Assembly (NCBI GenBank): GCA_910584695.1
Contig: CAJUBR010000005.1
Coordinates: forward strand, 1-64,000
Reading direction: 5' to 3'
DNA length: 64,000 bases
From: an uncultured Lachnospiraceae bacterium
GTDB taxonomy: Bacteria > Bacillota > Clostridia > Lachnospirales > Lachnospiraceae
The notes beneath the pieces were generated by a model. It saw only the letters and a list, made by a program, of their open reading frames with translations. It ran no database searches and was not told the DNA's origin. The position numbers and the translations under genes are program-made. Of the stretch, positions 26,485 through 35,636 are shown in pieces. Position 1 is the stretch's first letter. Each line of letters starts with the position of its first letter.

Positions 26485-26513
26485 TTGACGGTATAAAGTT
26501 TTGGTATATTATA
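26485..26513 (+). promoter_or_regulatory. Promoter of the toxin-like gene
   Basis: TTGACG at 26485-26490, a 17-base spacer and ATTATA at 26508-26513, with a ribosome site GGGAGGAG just before ATG 26566. The -10 is imperfect, hence moderate confidence. Confidence 0.5.
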
Positions 26514-26565
26514 GTATTATCAATTAAATGGTTGTAGATGTAGGGTAGAGTTTCGGGAGGAGAAT

Positions 26566-26823
26566 ATGAGGAAAATACAGAGGAAAAAGGCTCAAAAGAA
26601 ATTGGGATTTCTGCTTATTATTTTAATGTTAATAAATGAGGTTCCATTATATACAAGAGCAGAAGAGAAGCAGGGAAAAGAAGAAGCCGTTTTATGGCTT
26701 CAGAAAGCAGCCGAAACAGGGCAGGAGTGGGAGGATCATGGCCTTCCTAATCTTACATGCAATGTAATGGCAGTATTGCGGGAAGAAGGAGAAGAGAATA
26801 CGTCCGTGGCAGCATTTATCTGA
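26566..26823 (+). pseudogene. N-terminal piece of secreted transglutaminase/toxin protein
   Basis: Encodes a secretion signal (basic start, then GFLLIILMLINEVPLY, cleavage expected near TRAEE) and about 50 residues including EAVLWLQKAAETGQEWEDHG, reminiscent of a helical repeat. The frame then breaks near 26795: GAGAATACG reads ENTSV in this frame, but if one A is restored the protein continues KYVRGSIYLTEEQ in the next frame, which is exactly the sequence of the following open frame. So this and the next two entries are one gene of about 840 codons carrying two single-base shifts. Confidence 0.7.
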
Positions 26824-28523
26824 CAGAAGAACAGGCAGTTGCCCTGACCGGAGCAGATGATATCATCCATGCCTCCAATATTTTGGCAGCAGCCGGAACA
26901 CCGGTTGTGAGACTGATACAAAACGGCAGGGTAGAAAAGATTTCCATAGAGCATGTCTGGGTGCGGGCACATATTCCTTACACGGATTACCGTGGTGCCG
27001 GAAATGCGGGCGGCAGCAAGGTCTGGATTGATCTGGATACTGGTATCAAGGCATATGAGGAAGTGGAAAATCTTTATGATACACTGGAAAAAGAAGGATT
27101 CCAAAAGGAAATAGAGGAGACGGTGAAAGCAGGGAATGCTGCCGGTCTGGAAACTATGCTGGATCAATGGGAGGAACAAATCACTTCCATGGACACGGAA
27201 ACCCTGTATGCTGTCAAAAGGATTATAAAGCACGAAGAGCTTTCCTATCTACCGTTGTCTTTACAGTATGAGGTGCAGGAAGAAAAGGAGACCTTTGCCC
27301 AGACTAATGATAAAGATAAAGACCGTATCTGTTTCGAAGTTGAAGGAAAATCTCTTGGAACCTATACCGCTTCGGAACTGGCAGGAAAGAATATTTTGCT
27401 GTCTTTCCGTCCTGCCAGTGATGAGGATAAGGAAATACTGGAAGCTTATGATTCCGTTTTTGATATACCGGCATATTCGGTTTATATGAAACCGGTCTTA
27501 CTGATTAATGGTGAGGTGGCAGCCGAAGCAGCCGGGGAGGGAACCACACTTGGGACGTCACAGACTTTTACCATGAAGATCCGTTCCGGAGGCAGAGACA
27601 CAGAAGTAGAGAATACGGTCACTATCGGTTCTATGTATGCAGTGACACTGGATAACCAGAATATCGCGGGAGGGGAATTACAGGATATCTACGATGAAAC
27701 AGCGGCATTAAAAGACAGTGTGACCAAAGAAAATGTCTACAGTGAGGAATACCTTGGCAGACTGCTTTCACTGGCAGGAAAACTTTACTTTGTCCAGGTG
27801 GATATTGCGGACAGGATAGCAGCGGAACTCTATGATGTAAACAGTACCCGTTCCTTAAGTGAGGGCATTACAGGCTATGAGGTAAGGCCCACCAGTCTGT
27901 ACGGAATGGTAACCGGGATTACGGAGGGAAGTCTTTATATCGATGTGGACACGGACGCCCACAGTGTGGTAAGTTTAAATGGAGATAAAGATGCCCCGAG
28001 GGAGTATATGTTTTCCACCGGAATGATAAGTTCCCTGTATGAGAGTACGGTATGGGAGGAGCTTACCGGATATGAAAGCGTATCCACCATTAGCATCCTT
28101 GCCAAAGCACAGGAAGAGAATATTGATATCCTGCTGATATCCAAAGGCAATTTGGATACGGAGATAGAGAAATTGAATACGGATGAGACGACAAAGCAGG
28201 CCGTGATTAACGCTGCAAACAGTGGCAAGGTGGTTACGATTCCGGCAGAAGACGTCATAATAGGAGACTGGCACGGCACCGGGTATATCGTGGCAAATCC
28301 GGAGACAGGTGCCGGGGAGTACATGATTTGCGGAGGTCTGAACGGGGGGAGCGTTAACGGTTGTACTAACAATCGCAGTGTTATGTGCATGCTTTGCATC
28401 GGTGATAGCGACGGCGATGCTGATAGCGGCAGTCATTGCATTTGTGGGAGCAGCGTTAACATCTCTTGCATTCTTTATAGCAGCAGAGATTCTTCTTGCA
28501 CTTTTGATGGTAACGGTTATTGA
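26757..28523 (+). pseudogene. Central part of the transglutaminase/toxin protein
   Basis: The open frame continues the secreted protein from about 26797. Residues following YVRGSIYLTEEQ resemble the end of a transglutaminase-like domain, with the His-bearing strand EHVWVRAHIPYTDYRG and VWIDLDTGIKAYE; the matching catalytic Cys region appears to be missing, so the domain may be internally deleted. About 400 residues of beta-rich linker follow. The frame is lost at a run of six G (28344-28349): with five G the protein would read NGGALTVVLTIAVL and join the next entry. Base composition is clearly less AT-rich than downstream. Confidence 0.65.
28136..28284 (+). repeat. Pre-toxin repeat, copy A (within the gene)
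   Basis: 149 bp coding for the segment that ends in VTIPAEDVIIGDWHGTG, upstream of the hydrophobic region and toxin tip. It aligns without gaps to 29682-29830 at about 87 percent identity by eye (20 differences). A third, decayed copy of its middle lies at 30173-30234. Confidence 0.85.
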
Positions 28524-29088
28524 AATGAACAGAAGTATGCTGGAAGATTACATGGATTATATGTTTACCGGTAATCTGGATTCAGCACTGTCGGCATCAG
28601 AAATGGCAAGGCGGCTGGGTGAAGTCAGTCTGGAAGAAGTATCACTGGTTAATTTCCTGAATACATATATGAAAGCTTTGAGTGGCACTACAGGGGGCGG
28701 TGGTAATGCCGGGGGATTGGTTAAAGAAGGCCTAGGTAAGATATCGGGAAAGGAATATACTGTTACACAAACTAGTGTAGATGATATAAAAAAATATCTT
28801 ACAGAACAGGGTTTTATTGATGATTATGAAAATCAAGAGATGATAGCAAGGCTTGAAAGGGCTTTGACAAAAGGTGAAAAAATAACTGGTGCAGATGCCG
28901 TATATTATACACATGAACTTAAGGAAGCACAATTAGTCGCTTCTGGAGTAGAACAATCTGTAGCACACGATATGGCATTGCAATATTACGAGGTATCTCC
29001 GTATAGTGTCTATCATCCAGATGTTATAAGAATGAAGCCGGAATGGTGGAGTGATGGTTGGTTCAAGTTTTGGAACATTGAAAGGTAG
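28378..29088 (+). CDS. C-terminal toxin-like tip of the secreted protein
   Basis: In frame with the protein above if the G-run is corrected. It begins with a long hydrophobic stretch (about 50 residues, two membrane passes), then a conserved pre-toxin part, a GTTGGGGNAGG linker, and an AT-rich tip of about 115 residues. The tip includes HELKEAQLVASG, AHDMALQYY and VSPYSVYHPDVI. I remember this HE-x2-E ... AH-x2-AL ... SVYHPDVI pattern from C-termini of clostridial polymorphic toxins; activity is not known to me. The sharp change in composition at about 28735 suggests the tip was exchanged. As it stands this frame lacks a signal peptide. Confidence 0.65.
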   Translation: MLCACFASVIATAMLIAAVIAFVGAALTSLAFFIAAEILLALLMVTVIEMNRSMLEDYMDYMFTGNLDSALSASEMARRLGEVSLEEVSLVNFLNTYMKALSGTTGGGGNAGGLVKEGLGKISGKEYTVTQTSVDDIKKYLTEQGFIDDYENQEMIARLERALTKGEKITGADAVYYTHELKEAQLVASGVEQSVAHDMALQYYEVSPYSVYHPDVIRMKPEWWSDGWFKFWNIER

Positions 29089-29096
29089 GTTTTTAA

Positions 29097-29666
29097 ATGA
29101 ATAGATCATTTATATATAAGAATGGAGAAATAAAAGTAATATGGAATGAGATTCCTATGCTAAAAAGTTATAAAAAAAATTGGATTAGTAAAAAGATTCA
29201 GCAGAGAACAAAACAAATTTTAAATTCATTTTTGATAGGAATAGAATTGAAGATTCATAAAGGAGGTAGAATTTGTTATGGAATGTTGATAGCAAGGTTC
29301 CGACCTTACAAAGAAAAGGACAGTATAAAGGTATTTATATCTTTTACAAAAGAAAATACTATTAGATATAAAGACTCCATTCTTTTAAACGATAAATTTG
29401 TCTATGAGGGGATGCCCAGAGAGTATGTAGAGCAGGTTAGCAATAGTATTTATGAAGCAATTAGTGAGAAAAATGAGTATTTACAGTGTGAGATTTTTTT
29501 TGATTATGCAGCGAATTGTGAAGTTGGTTCTAGTCCAATGCTTTTTGGTATTATTGCAGAAATGATTATAGAACTTGCGTATTCAAGTTCGTCGGATGAG
29601 ATTTCCAGAATAAATATTGAAGATTTCTCTAAAAGATATACAAATAATATTAATTTATGTTATTGA
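29097..29666 (+). CDS. Candidate immunity protein for the toxin tip
   Basis: A 189-residue cytoplasmic protein starting 8 bases after the toxin stop, with AAAGGTAGG upstream. It is as AT-rich as the toxin tip, has no signal peptide, and its sequence (for example FLIGIELKIHKGGRICYGML) matches no family I know. Size, spacing and shared composition are those of a cognate immunity gene in a polymorphic toxin locus; this is inference from context. It appears intact. Confidence 0.65.
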   Translation: MNRSFIYKNGEIKVIWNEIPMLKSYKKNWISKKIQQRTKQILNSFLIGIELKIHKGGRICYGMLIARFRPYKEKDSIKVFISFTKENTIRYKDSILLNDKFVYEGMPREYVEQVSNSIYEAISEKNEYLQCEIFFDYAANCEVGSSPMLFGIIAEMIIELAYSSSSDEISRINIEDFSKRYTNNINLCY

Positions 29667-29681
29667 CCGAATATAAAGCCA

Positions 29682-29830
29682 GATATCCAAAGCCAATCTG
29701 GATATGGAGATTGATAAACTGAATATGGATGAGACGACAAAGCAGGCGGTGATCAATGTTGTGAACAGTGAAAAGGTGGTTACGATTCCAGCAGAAGATG
29801 TCATAATAGAGGACTGGCATGGCACCGGGT
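29682..29830 (+). repeat. Pre-toxin repeat, copy B (orphan cassette start)
   Basis: The same 149 bp as 28136-28284, here without any open frame for the rest of the toxin. It stands directly after the immunity gene and before another immunity-like remnant. Such an orphan pre-toxin copy gives homology for recombining a new tip onto the main gene. Confidence 0.85.
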
Positions 29831-29853
29831 TGAGTTGTTAGGAGGTAAATGAA

Positions 29854-30000
29854 ATGGTAAAAATCAGATGGATAATTACAGATGATATAGAAAATGTAGA
29901 TTTAAAAGAATTTAATACAGAATGGAATGGGATATACGGTTATTTCGAGTTATGTATAAATAATCAAGTATTAGGATATTGTCCTAATAGGGAATACTAA
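29854..30000 (+). pseudogene. Immunity-like gene fragment 1
   Basis: A 48-residue open frame with a good ribosome site (GGAGG at 29841-29845), reading MVKIRWIITDDIENVDLKEF and ending GYCPNREY. It is cut by a stop; skipping one T after TAC makes it continue into the next frame as NIKDVKEFEADLD. It looks like the start of a small acidic immunity protein. No family name can be given. Confidence 0.5.
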
Positions 30001-30031
30001 TATAAAAGATGTAAAAGAATTTGAAGCAGAT

Positions 30032-30322
30032 TTGGATACTGTGATGGGACAAATACAATTGAAATGTAATGAAAAAGAAATAGGATTTGTTGATACCGAA
30101 ATTCCATATGATGGAGAATTGTTGATAGTATGGTTTCAAGAATTGAATGAAGTTCTTATACAGATGAAAACAGAGGAGTTAAACGTAGATAAGACGATAA
30201 AGCAGACGGCAATTGCCTCTGTGAACAGTAGTAAATGCCATAGTAAGAGAGGTCCTTTCATCGTAAAATTACCGGCTTTTATCGGAAAAAGAGCAAAATG
30301 TGTGCAGAATATGATACTCTGA
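30032..30322 (+). pseudogene. Immunity-like gene fragment 2 with repeat remnant
   Basis: Continues fragment 1 after a one-base shift (the frame is open from about 29990). The part IQLKCNEKEIGFVDTEIPYD resembles the fragment 1 segment FELCINNQVLGYCPN, so this may be a chimera of two related immunity genes. The end (EELNVDKTIKQTAIASVNSS) is a decayed third copy of the pre-toxin repeat (30173-30234). It is probably not a functional gene. Confidence 0.5.
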
Positions 30323-30380
30323 ATCTTGTAATCATTCTGTAAGATAGTGTTAAAAAATTTACAAGACATGGAGGAAAAGT

Positions 30381-30946
30381 ATGAAAAAAAGATTAAGAAA
30401 GTATTTTGTAACAATTATGTTTGTACTGTTCTGTGCGATTATGCTACAGCCGGCAAAAGCAGAGGCGGTAACATTTGAAGAGATTCCATTGTCCGTATTA
30501 AAATGGCAACAGAAAATGAAAAGGCTTTTGCTGCGAATGATTATGTTAGATTATACGGAAATGAAACGATGGCAGTTCCGTTAACAGATAATGGTATTGA
30601 TTATGGTGAAGGTGATGATTATTTTTTACTGAAGGCAGGTACTTACTATGTTCAATGTGGCAGTAAATTATATATAGAGGGTACGTCCAATCATTCTACC
30701 AAAATTATGATAGGGGCAGTGCCGGAGGATAAAGCCGTTGAAGTGACACAGACGGCCAGTGCAGACAGGAAGAAAGTGACAATAACGGTAACCCAGAAAT
30801 TTGCAACGGAGCTTGGAAAAGCAGTGTGGCAGGAGGGAAACCTGACAAGTATGCCATATGACCCGCCAAAACTGGATTCTGCCAATTCCTTTACGGTTGA
30901 CAAGAATGGTCGTATACGGTACTTTTACAAAGTAAAAGTTCAGTAG
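30381..30946 (+). pseudogene. Secreted surface protein, N-terminal part (frameshifted)
   Basis: Begins with a ribosome site GGAGG and a clear signal peptide (KKRLRKYFVTIMFVLFCAIM ... AKAEA). At about 30477 one A is missing: with it the frame would run FEEDSIVRIKMATENEKAFA and join the open frame 30503-30946. That frame encodes a beta-rich domain (LLKAGTYYVQCGSKLYIEG). A further missing base in the A-run near 30934 shifts the frame again to the C-terminal part listed next. The domain itself is not one I recognise. Confidence 0.6.
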
Positions 30947-31379
30947 CATGGAATAGAGAGATAGGATACTATGTACATATAAATGTAACCGGTATTGGTG
31001 AGGGTGCCAAAAAGGGCATTATTTACAAGTCTAACAATCTAAAGTATAAGCTGGTGAAAAAAGGCTTTGACGGAACGGGAACTGTAATGGTAACAGGAAT
31101 GGTGAAACAAAAATCTTCCGTTACAATTCCGCAGACGGTTAAAATTAAAGGACAAAGCTACAAAGTTGTTAAAATTAACAGCAAAGCATTTTACAAAAAA
31201 GTAAAATAAAGAAGGTAACGATTAAGTCAACATCTATTACGTCCATCGGAAAGAATGCATTTAAGGGGATCAACAAAAAGGCTGTTTTTAAAGTTCCGAA
31301 GAGTAAATATAAAGCGTATAAAAAAATGCTTACATCAAAGACCGGATTTGTAAAGAAGACAATGAAGATTAAAAAATAG
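30939..31379 (+). pseudogene. Secreted surface protein, C-terminal LRR_5-type part
   Basis: Reads on from the previous entry as SVAWNREIGYYVHINVTGIG in a new frame, then breaks once more near 31206 (GTAAAATAAAG, one A short). The last part has the BspA-like pattern ITSIGKNAFKGI followed by a basic tail (VFKVPKSKYKAYKKML), the usual end of LRR_5 surface proteins in Lachnospiraceae. With three shifts the gene of about 330 codons is dead unless the sequence has errors. Confidence 0.6.
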
Positions 31380-31503
31380 GATGCTTTACATGGAATGCAA
31401 CGGAACGTAGCATGAAAATATCCCATTGTATATAACTGTTGGTAGTGCAACCACACCATTTACATTATGCTTGCCTTATGAAAAACAGAAAGGTGGTTGT
31501 GTT

Positions 31504-32265
31504 ATGAGCAAGCAGACAGTTATATCAGCAAAGCATTTAAAAAAATCTTTTGGGAAAGAAGAAAATGTGCAGACGATTTACTCAGATTTGAACATCGATA
31601 TTTATAAGGGAGATTTCACTGTGATTATGGGTTCATCAGGAGCAGGGAAATCTACCTTAATGTATTCATTATCAGGAATGGATAAGCCGGATGGTGGACA
31701 AATCGACTTTGACGGTACGGATATCACACAGTTAAACAGTGATAAACTCGCAGTTTTCAGGCGGAGTCAATGCGGGTTTGTATTCCAGCAGATTTATCTG
31801 ATTGATAAAATGAGCCTTATGGATAATGTGGTTACGGCAGGGGTACTTACAAGCAGAAACAAAGAGGACATCAAAAACCGTGCAAGGGAGCTTTTTTCTT
31901 TAGTAAATATTCCGGAAATGACATGGAAGAAAACACCCTCCCAGATTTCCGGTGGTGAAGCACAGCGGGCGGGCATTGTGAGGGCAGTCATCAATCATCC
32001 GAATGTGCTTTTTGCAGATGAGCCAACGGGTGCATTAAATTCAGCTAATGGAACAGCAGTCCTTGACGTCTTTAGTTCGCTCCATGAGAAAGGGCAGAGC
32101 ATTGTCATGGTTACACATGACAAAAAATCAGCGTTAAGGGGCAGCCGTATTCTTTATATTAAAGACGGTGAAATTTTTGGCGAATGCAAATTGGGGAAAT
32201 TTGAGCCGGATCATGCCGAAAGGACTGAAAAATTTGAACAATTCATTACGGAAATGGGGTGGTAG
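31504..32265 (+). CDS. ABC transporter ATP-binding protein (MacB/LolD type)
   Basis: A 253-residue ATPase from ATG 31504 (AAGGTGG upstream; the longer frame from 31426 is unsupported). Walker A GSSGAGKST, a Q-loop in CGFVFQQIYLIDKMS, signature ISGGEAQRAGIVRA and Walker B NVLFADEPTGAL are all intact. It pairs with the FtsX-type permease that starts 3 bases after its stop. Such pairs export antimicrobial peptides or lipoproteins, or act as resistance modules; the substrate is not indicated. Confidence 0.94.
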   Translation: MSKQTVISAKHLKKSFGKEENVQTIYSDLNIDIYKGDFTVIMGSSGAGKSTLMYSLSGMDKPDGGQIDFDGTDITQLNSDKLAVFRRSQCGFVFQQIYLIDKMSLMDNVVTAGVLTSRNKEDIKNRARELFSLVNIPEMTWKKTPSQISGGEAQRAGIVRAVINHPNVLFADEPTGALNSANGTAVLDVFSSLHEKGQSIVMVTHDKKSALRGSRILYIKDGEIFGECKLGKFEPDHAERTEKFEQFITEMGW

Positions 32266-32267
32266 TA

Positions 32268-34502
32268 ATGAATAAGACTCAAACGCTTATCCTGCATAAT
32301 CTGAACAAAGCAAAAGGGCAGTATATATCTTTTGGCTTTATTATCTGTCTGACATCACTTATTATGAATATTGCCCTTGTGCTAGCCTTTCAGACATTCC
32401 GTGCCTATGACAGCCGTTTTTCCGAGCTTGACACTGCGGACATCAATTGTATGATTCCACAGCTTCAGGATGATAGTGAAATCATTGACAAGCTTGAAAA
32501 AATTGACGGGGTATTAACTGTCGAAAAACATGGCGGCGTATTTGTTATGGCAACCGTTCGTGAATTTGCAGATTCGGATTTCGACATGAATACCGTTTTT
32601 TATAATCTGGACGAGGCAAGAACACTGAATAGGCTTGATCTTTCAGAATATGAGAAAAAGGACAAAAATACCGCGTATATACCAATTTATATGAAGGAAC
32701 TTGGGGGCTTTACCGAAGGCGAAAATATTACCTATTCCATCGGCGACAAGGATGATACTTATGAAATTGGCGGGATTGTATCAGAAATGCAATATGGAAA
32801 TTATGGTACCGGACTGATTGGCGGATATCTTCCGGCGGCTGCTTATGAGGACTTTGCGAATAAGCATAGTGAACATATCATTACAGAATATTCATTAAGG
32901 ACTGCTGACAATGCTGATTTAACTAAAATCAAAAATGCGATAACCGAAGTTTTGAGCGATAAGGGAATTGCCGCATTAAATATCAGCGACAGGGCTGCTA
33001 GTAAGCAGACCAGAACGATGGTATGTACCCTGTTGATTATCATATTTCTGGCACTTGCAGCAATCATATTGGCGGTAAGCATTTTCTTAAGCAGCTTTCG
33101 GATACGTAGTACGATTGAGGATGAGCTGGCACAGATGGGCGTTCTAAAAGCCGTTGGTTATACCAGTAAATTGATTATCCGTTCAGCCGTCTGGCCTTAC
33201 ACGCTGGTAGGTATCGTTTCTACCATAATCGGTGCAGCCTTATCGTATTTAGCTCTGCCTTCTGTAGCGTCCATTCTGGCAATTCAGTCGGGGTTTATCT
33301 ATACGCCTGTCTTTGATGGCACTGCCCTGCTCATTGTGATACTTTTACCCGTATCCGCAATCTTTCTGTTTGCTTATCTTTCTGCAAGGAAAATATATAG
33401 GCTGGAGCCGATAGATGCCATAAGAGGAAAGACTGGTAACGGAAATGCAGGGCAAAATATATTGCTGGCAGCTTTGTCAATTGGTATTATGGTGTTGTTG
33501 TCCTTTGCGGGGACACTCCTTTACAATGTAAGTGTCAAGCCGGATAATTTTATGGATACGCTTTCCGAAGAATCTCCTTCTGTTATTTTTACGACACAAA
33601 AGGATAAAATGTCAGGGCTTAAGGGAATTCTTCAAGATGACAGTCGGGTAAAGCTGGCTTTGGAATACGCTTCCACATCTGTGGGTTACGCAGACGGAAG
33701 TCTGACCGCTTTTGTTTGTGAGGATTTTGGAAAGGTAACAAATGATATATGCTATAAGGGGAACAGTCCCACAGGAGAAGATGAAATCGCAGTGGGAAAT
33801 ACCCTTGCAGACAAGTATCCCATCGGCAGTAAGATAGAGATTATGGTCTCTGATAGTTCGGCGTTCTATGTGGTAACAGGATATATTCAAAGCGTTAATC
33901 ATAATGGAAAAGTATGTCAGTTGACGAGTAAGGGGTACGAAAAAATTGGCGAAAAGATAAACACAGTCAATGTTTATCTGCACGATGAAATTGCCGGAGA
34001 ATTCATAGCTGAGTATGAAGAATATCAGGATGCACTGATTGCATCTTCCTTAAATTATGAACAGTTAAGCGAAAACGGACGGAAAATGTATGCAGGCATT
34101 GTTTCCGTAGTGGCAGTTGCTTTATTTGTCATTTCTGTTCTAATGGTGCTGCTTGTGCTGTATGTCATCATCAATTCCATGATCAGCAGACAAAGACAGG
34201 AATTTGGTATCTATAAAGCAATCGGGTATACAAGCAGACAGCTTACCATAATGACAATAAAACGGTTTATACCTGTTGTGGCTTGCTCTTCCGTCTTGGC
34301 GGCAATAGCTGGAATATGGTATCTTCCTGCAATCAACCGTACAATTTTTGCCCAGATTGGAGCAATCAAAAATCATTTTGAAGTATCCATTTGGATACTG
34401 CTTATAATTGCAATTATTTTTGCTGCCGTGGCATTTTTTATCAGTGTACTTCTGGCAGCACCGATTAAAAAAATCACAGCATATTCCCTTTTAAAGGATT
34501 AG
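32268..34502 (+). CDS. FtsX-family ABC transporter permease
   Basis: A 744-residue membrane protein from ATG 32268. One N-terminal helix, a large extracellular domain, and a first block of three helices with the FtsX signature (EDELAQMGVLKAVGYTSK, near residue 290). Then a second extracellular domain and a final block of helices with a second copy (QRQEFGIYKAIGYTSRQL). The duplicated FtsX layout is usual for this class of permease. It forms a transport complex with the preceding ATPase. Confidence 0.92.
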   Translation: MNKTQTLILHNLNKAKGQYISFGFIICLTSLIMNIALVLAFQTFRAYDSRFSELDTADINCMIPQLQDDSEIIDKLEKIDGVLTVEKHGGVFVMATVREFADSDFDMNTVFYNLDEARTLNRLDLSEYEKKDKNTAYIPIYMKELGGFTEGENITYSIGDKDDTYEIGGIVSEMQYGNYGTGLIGGYLPAAAYEDFANKHSEHIITEYSLRTADNADLTKIKNAITEVLSDKGIAALNISDRAASKQTRTMVCTLLIIIFLALAAIILAVSIFLSSFRIRSTIEDELAQMGVLKAVGYTSKLIIRSAVWPYTLVGIVSTIIGAALSYLALPSVASILAIQSGFIYTPVFDGTALLIVILLPVSAIFLFAYLSARKIYRLEPIDAIRGKTGNGNAGQNILLAALSIGIMVLLSFAGTLLYNVSVKPDNFMDTLSEESPSVIFTTQKDKMSGLKGILQDDSRVKLALEYASTSVGYADGSLTAFVCEDFGKVTNDICYKGNSPTGEDEIAVGNTLADKYPIGSKIEIMVSDSSAFYVVTGYIQSVNHNGKVCQLTSKGYEKIGEKINTVNVYLHDEIAGEFIAEYEEYQDALIASSLNYEQLSENGRKMYAGIVSVVAVALFVISVLMVLLVLYVIINSMISRQRQEFGIYKAIGYTSRQLTIMTIKRFIPVVACSSVLAAIAGIWYLPAINRTIFAQIGAIKNHFEVSIWILLIIAIIFAAVAFFISVLLAAPIKKITAYSLLKD

Positions 34503-34522
34503 CGTAAAAATGGAGGTTTAAT

Positions 34523-35404
34523 ATGAATTTTTCTGAAAAGTTAAAAGAGATACGAAAAAATGAAGGATTATCACAGGAGCAGCTTGCCGAGAAAATCGGT
34601 GTATCCAGACAGGCGATTACAAAATGGGAGACAGGAAAGGGTCTGCCGGATGTGGAAAATATGGTAATTATTGCAGAAATTTTTAAAACTACGCTGGACG
34701 AACTGCTCAGGGATTCTGTCACAGGAAAGGAACAGAAAATGCCTGTTTATACTAGCGAGACCATTTATGACATTGATTGTGAGAAACATTTTGATGTCAA
34801 TATCGGGAATGCAGCTACTATTATACTGTCATCAGGAACAGATGAAAAGCTGCATATCAGGCTATCCTCTGAAACCCTTGAGAATTTAGATACCATGTTT
34901 AAGATCAAGCTGGATGAAAAGAAAAACAAGCTGGATGTAAATTGCATTAACAAGAACAAACTAAGCCGTTATGAGGCGGAAGATTCGCTGATGGTTGAAA
35001 TCATTCTTCCAAATAAATATTCTGACCATTGTGAGATAGCAGCTTCTGTCAAGCTTCTTGTGATAAAAAATCTCCATCTGCGTCGTTTGGAGTATGACGG
35101 TGATGCAGGGCAGGTCCTGGTTACAGACAGCAGTGGCAGTCTGGAATTTACCGCAAAAACGGATTATGATATTACGATTGATAAAATCACAGGCAGGCTG
35201 GATATCAACCAATGGAAGGCAAAAGCAGTCGTTCATCTTCCAGAAAAAAATATTGTAAATGTCGCAAACAAAGGCCGAAAATGTGATGTTTATTATATAA
35301 AAGATGGGAATGCCATAGAGTACGAAAATTCTGTGGACGGTGAAAACGAGCTTAGTGTTTCAGGGATGTTTTCGGAGCTGATTGTAAATTTAACAAACGA
35401 ATAA
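34523..35404 (+). CDS. HTH regulator with DUF4097-like sensor domain
   Basis: 293 residues. An XRE helix-turn-helix occupies residues 1-65 (LSQEQLAEKIGVSRQAITKW). The rest is a repetitive beta structure with the rhythm of DUF4097 beta-helix proteins (LLVIKNLHLRRLEYDGDAG; SLEFTAKTDYDITIDKITG). AGGTTT precedes ATG 34523, 20 bases after the permease, so it is in the same operon and likely controls the transporter in response to a signal sensed by the beta domain. The last point is inference. Confidence 0.87.
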   Translation: MNFSEKLKEIRKNEGLSQEQLAEKIGVSRQAITKWETGKGLPDVENMVIIAEIFKTTLDELLRDSVTGKEQKMPVYTSETIYDIDCEKHFDVNIGNAATIILSSGTDEKLHIRLSSETLENLDTMFKIKLDEKKNKLDVNCINKNKLSRYEAEDSLMVEIILPNKYSDHCEIAASVKLLVIKNLHLRRLEYDGDAGQVLVTDSSGSLEFTAKTDYDITIDKITGRLDINQWKAKAVVHLPEKNIVNVANKGRKCDVYYIKDGNAIEYENSVDGENELSVSGMFSELIVNLTNE

Positions 35405-35636
35405 TCTATGGGCATTGTGATCAATGATTACGACATCCCACTTCATGCTGTAGATACTCCGGAAATATAGTCCAAGTCTGACTTGAATTTTCGGTTTAAA
35501 GATGAATAGTCAACAAACCTACTATGCATGCGATAAGGTTGATTTTAACCGGAAAATATAGAAAAAGGATATGATATCTGTTAGAATATTATGCGATACG
35601 TATGATAAAATAATTATGAATTCAGGAGCTTTATAG

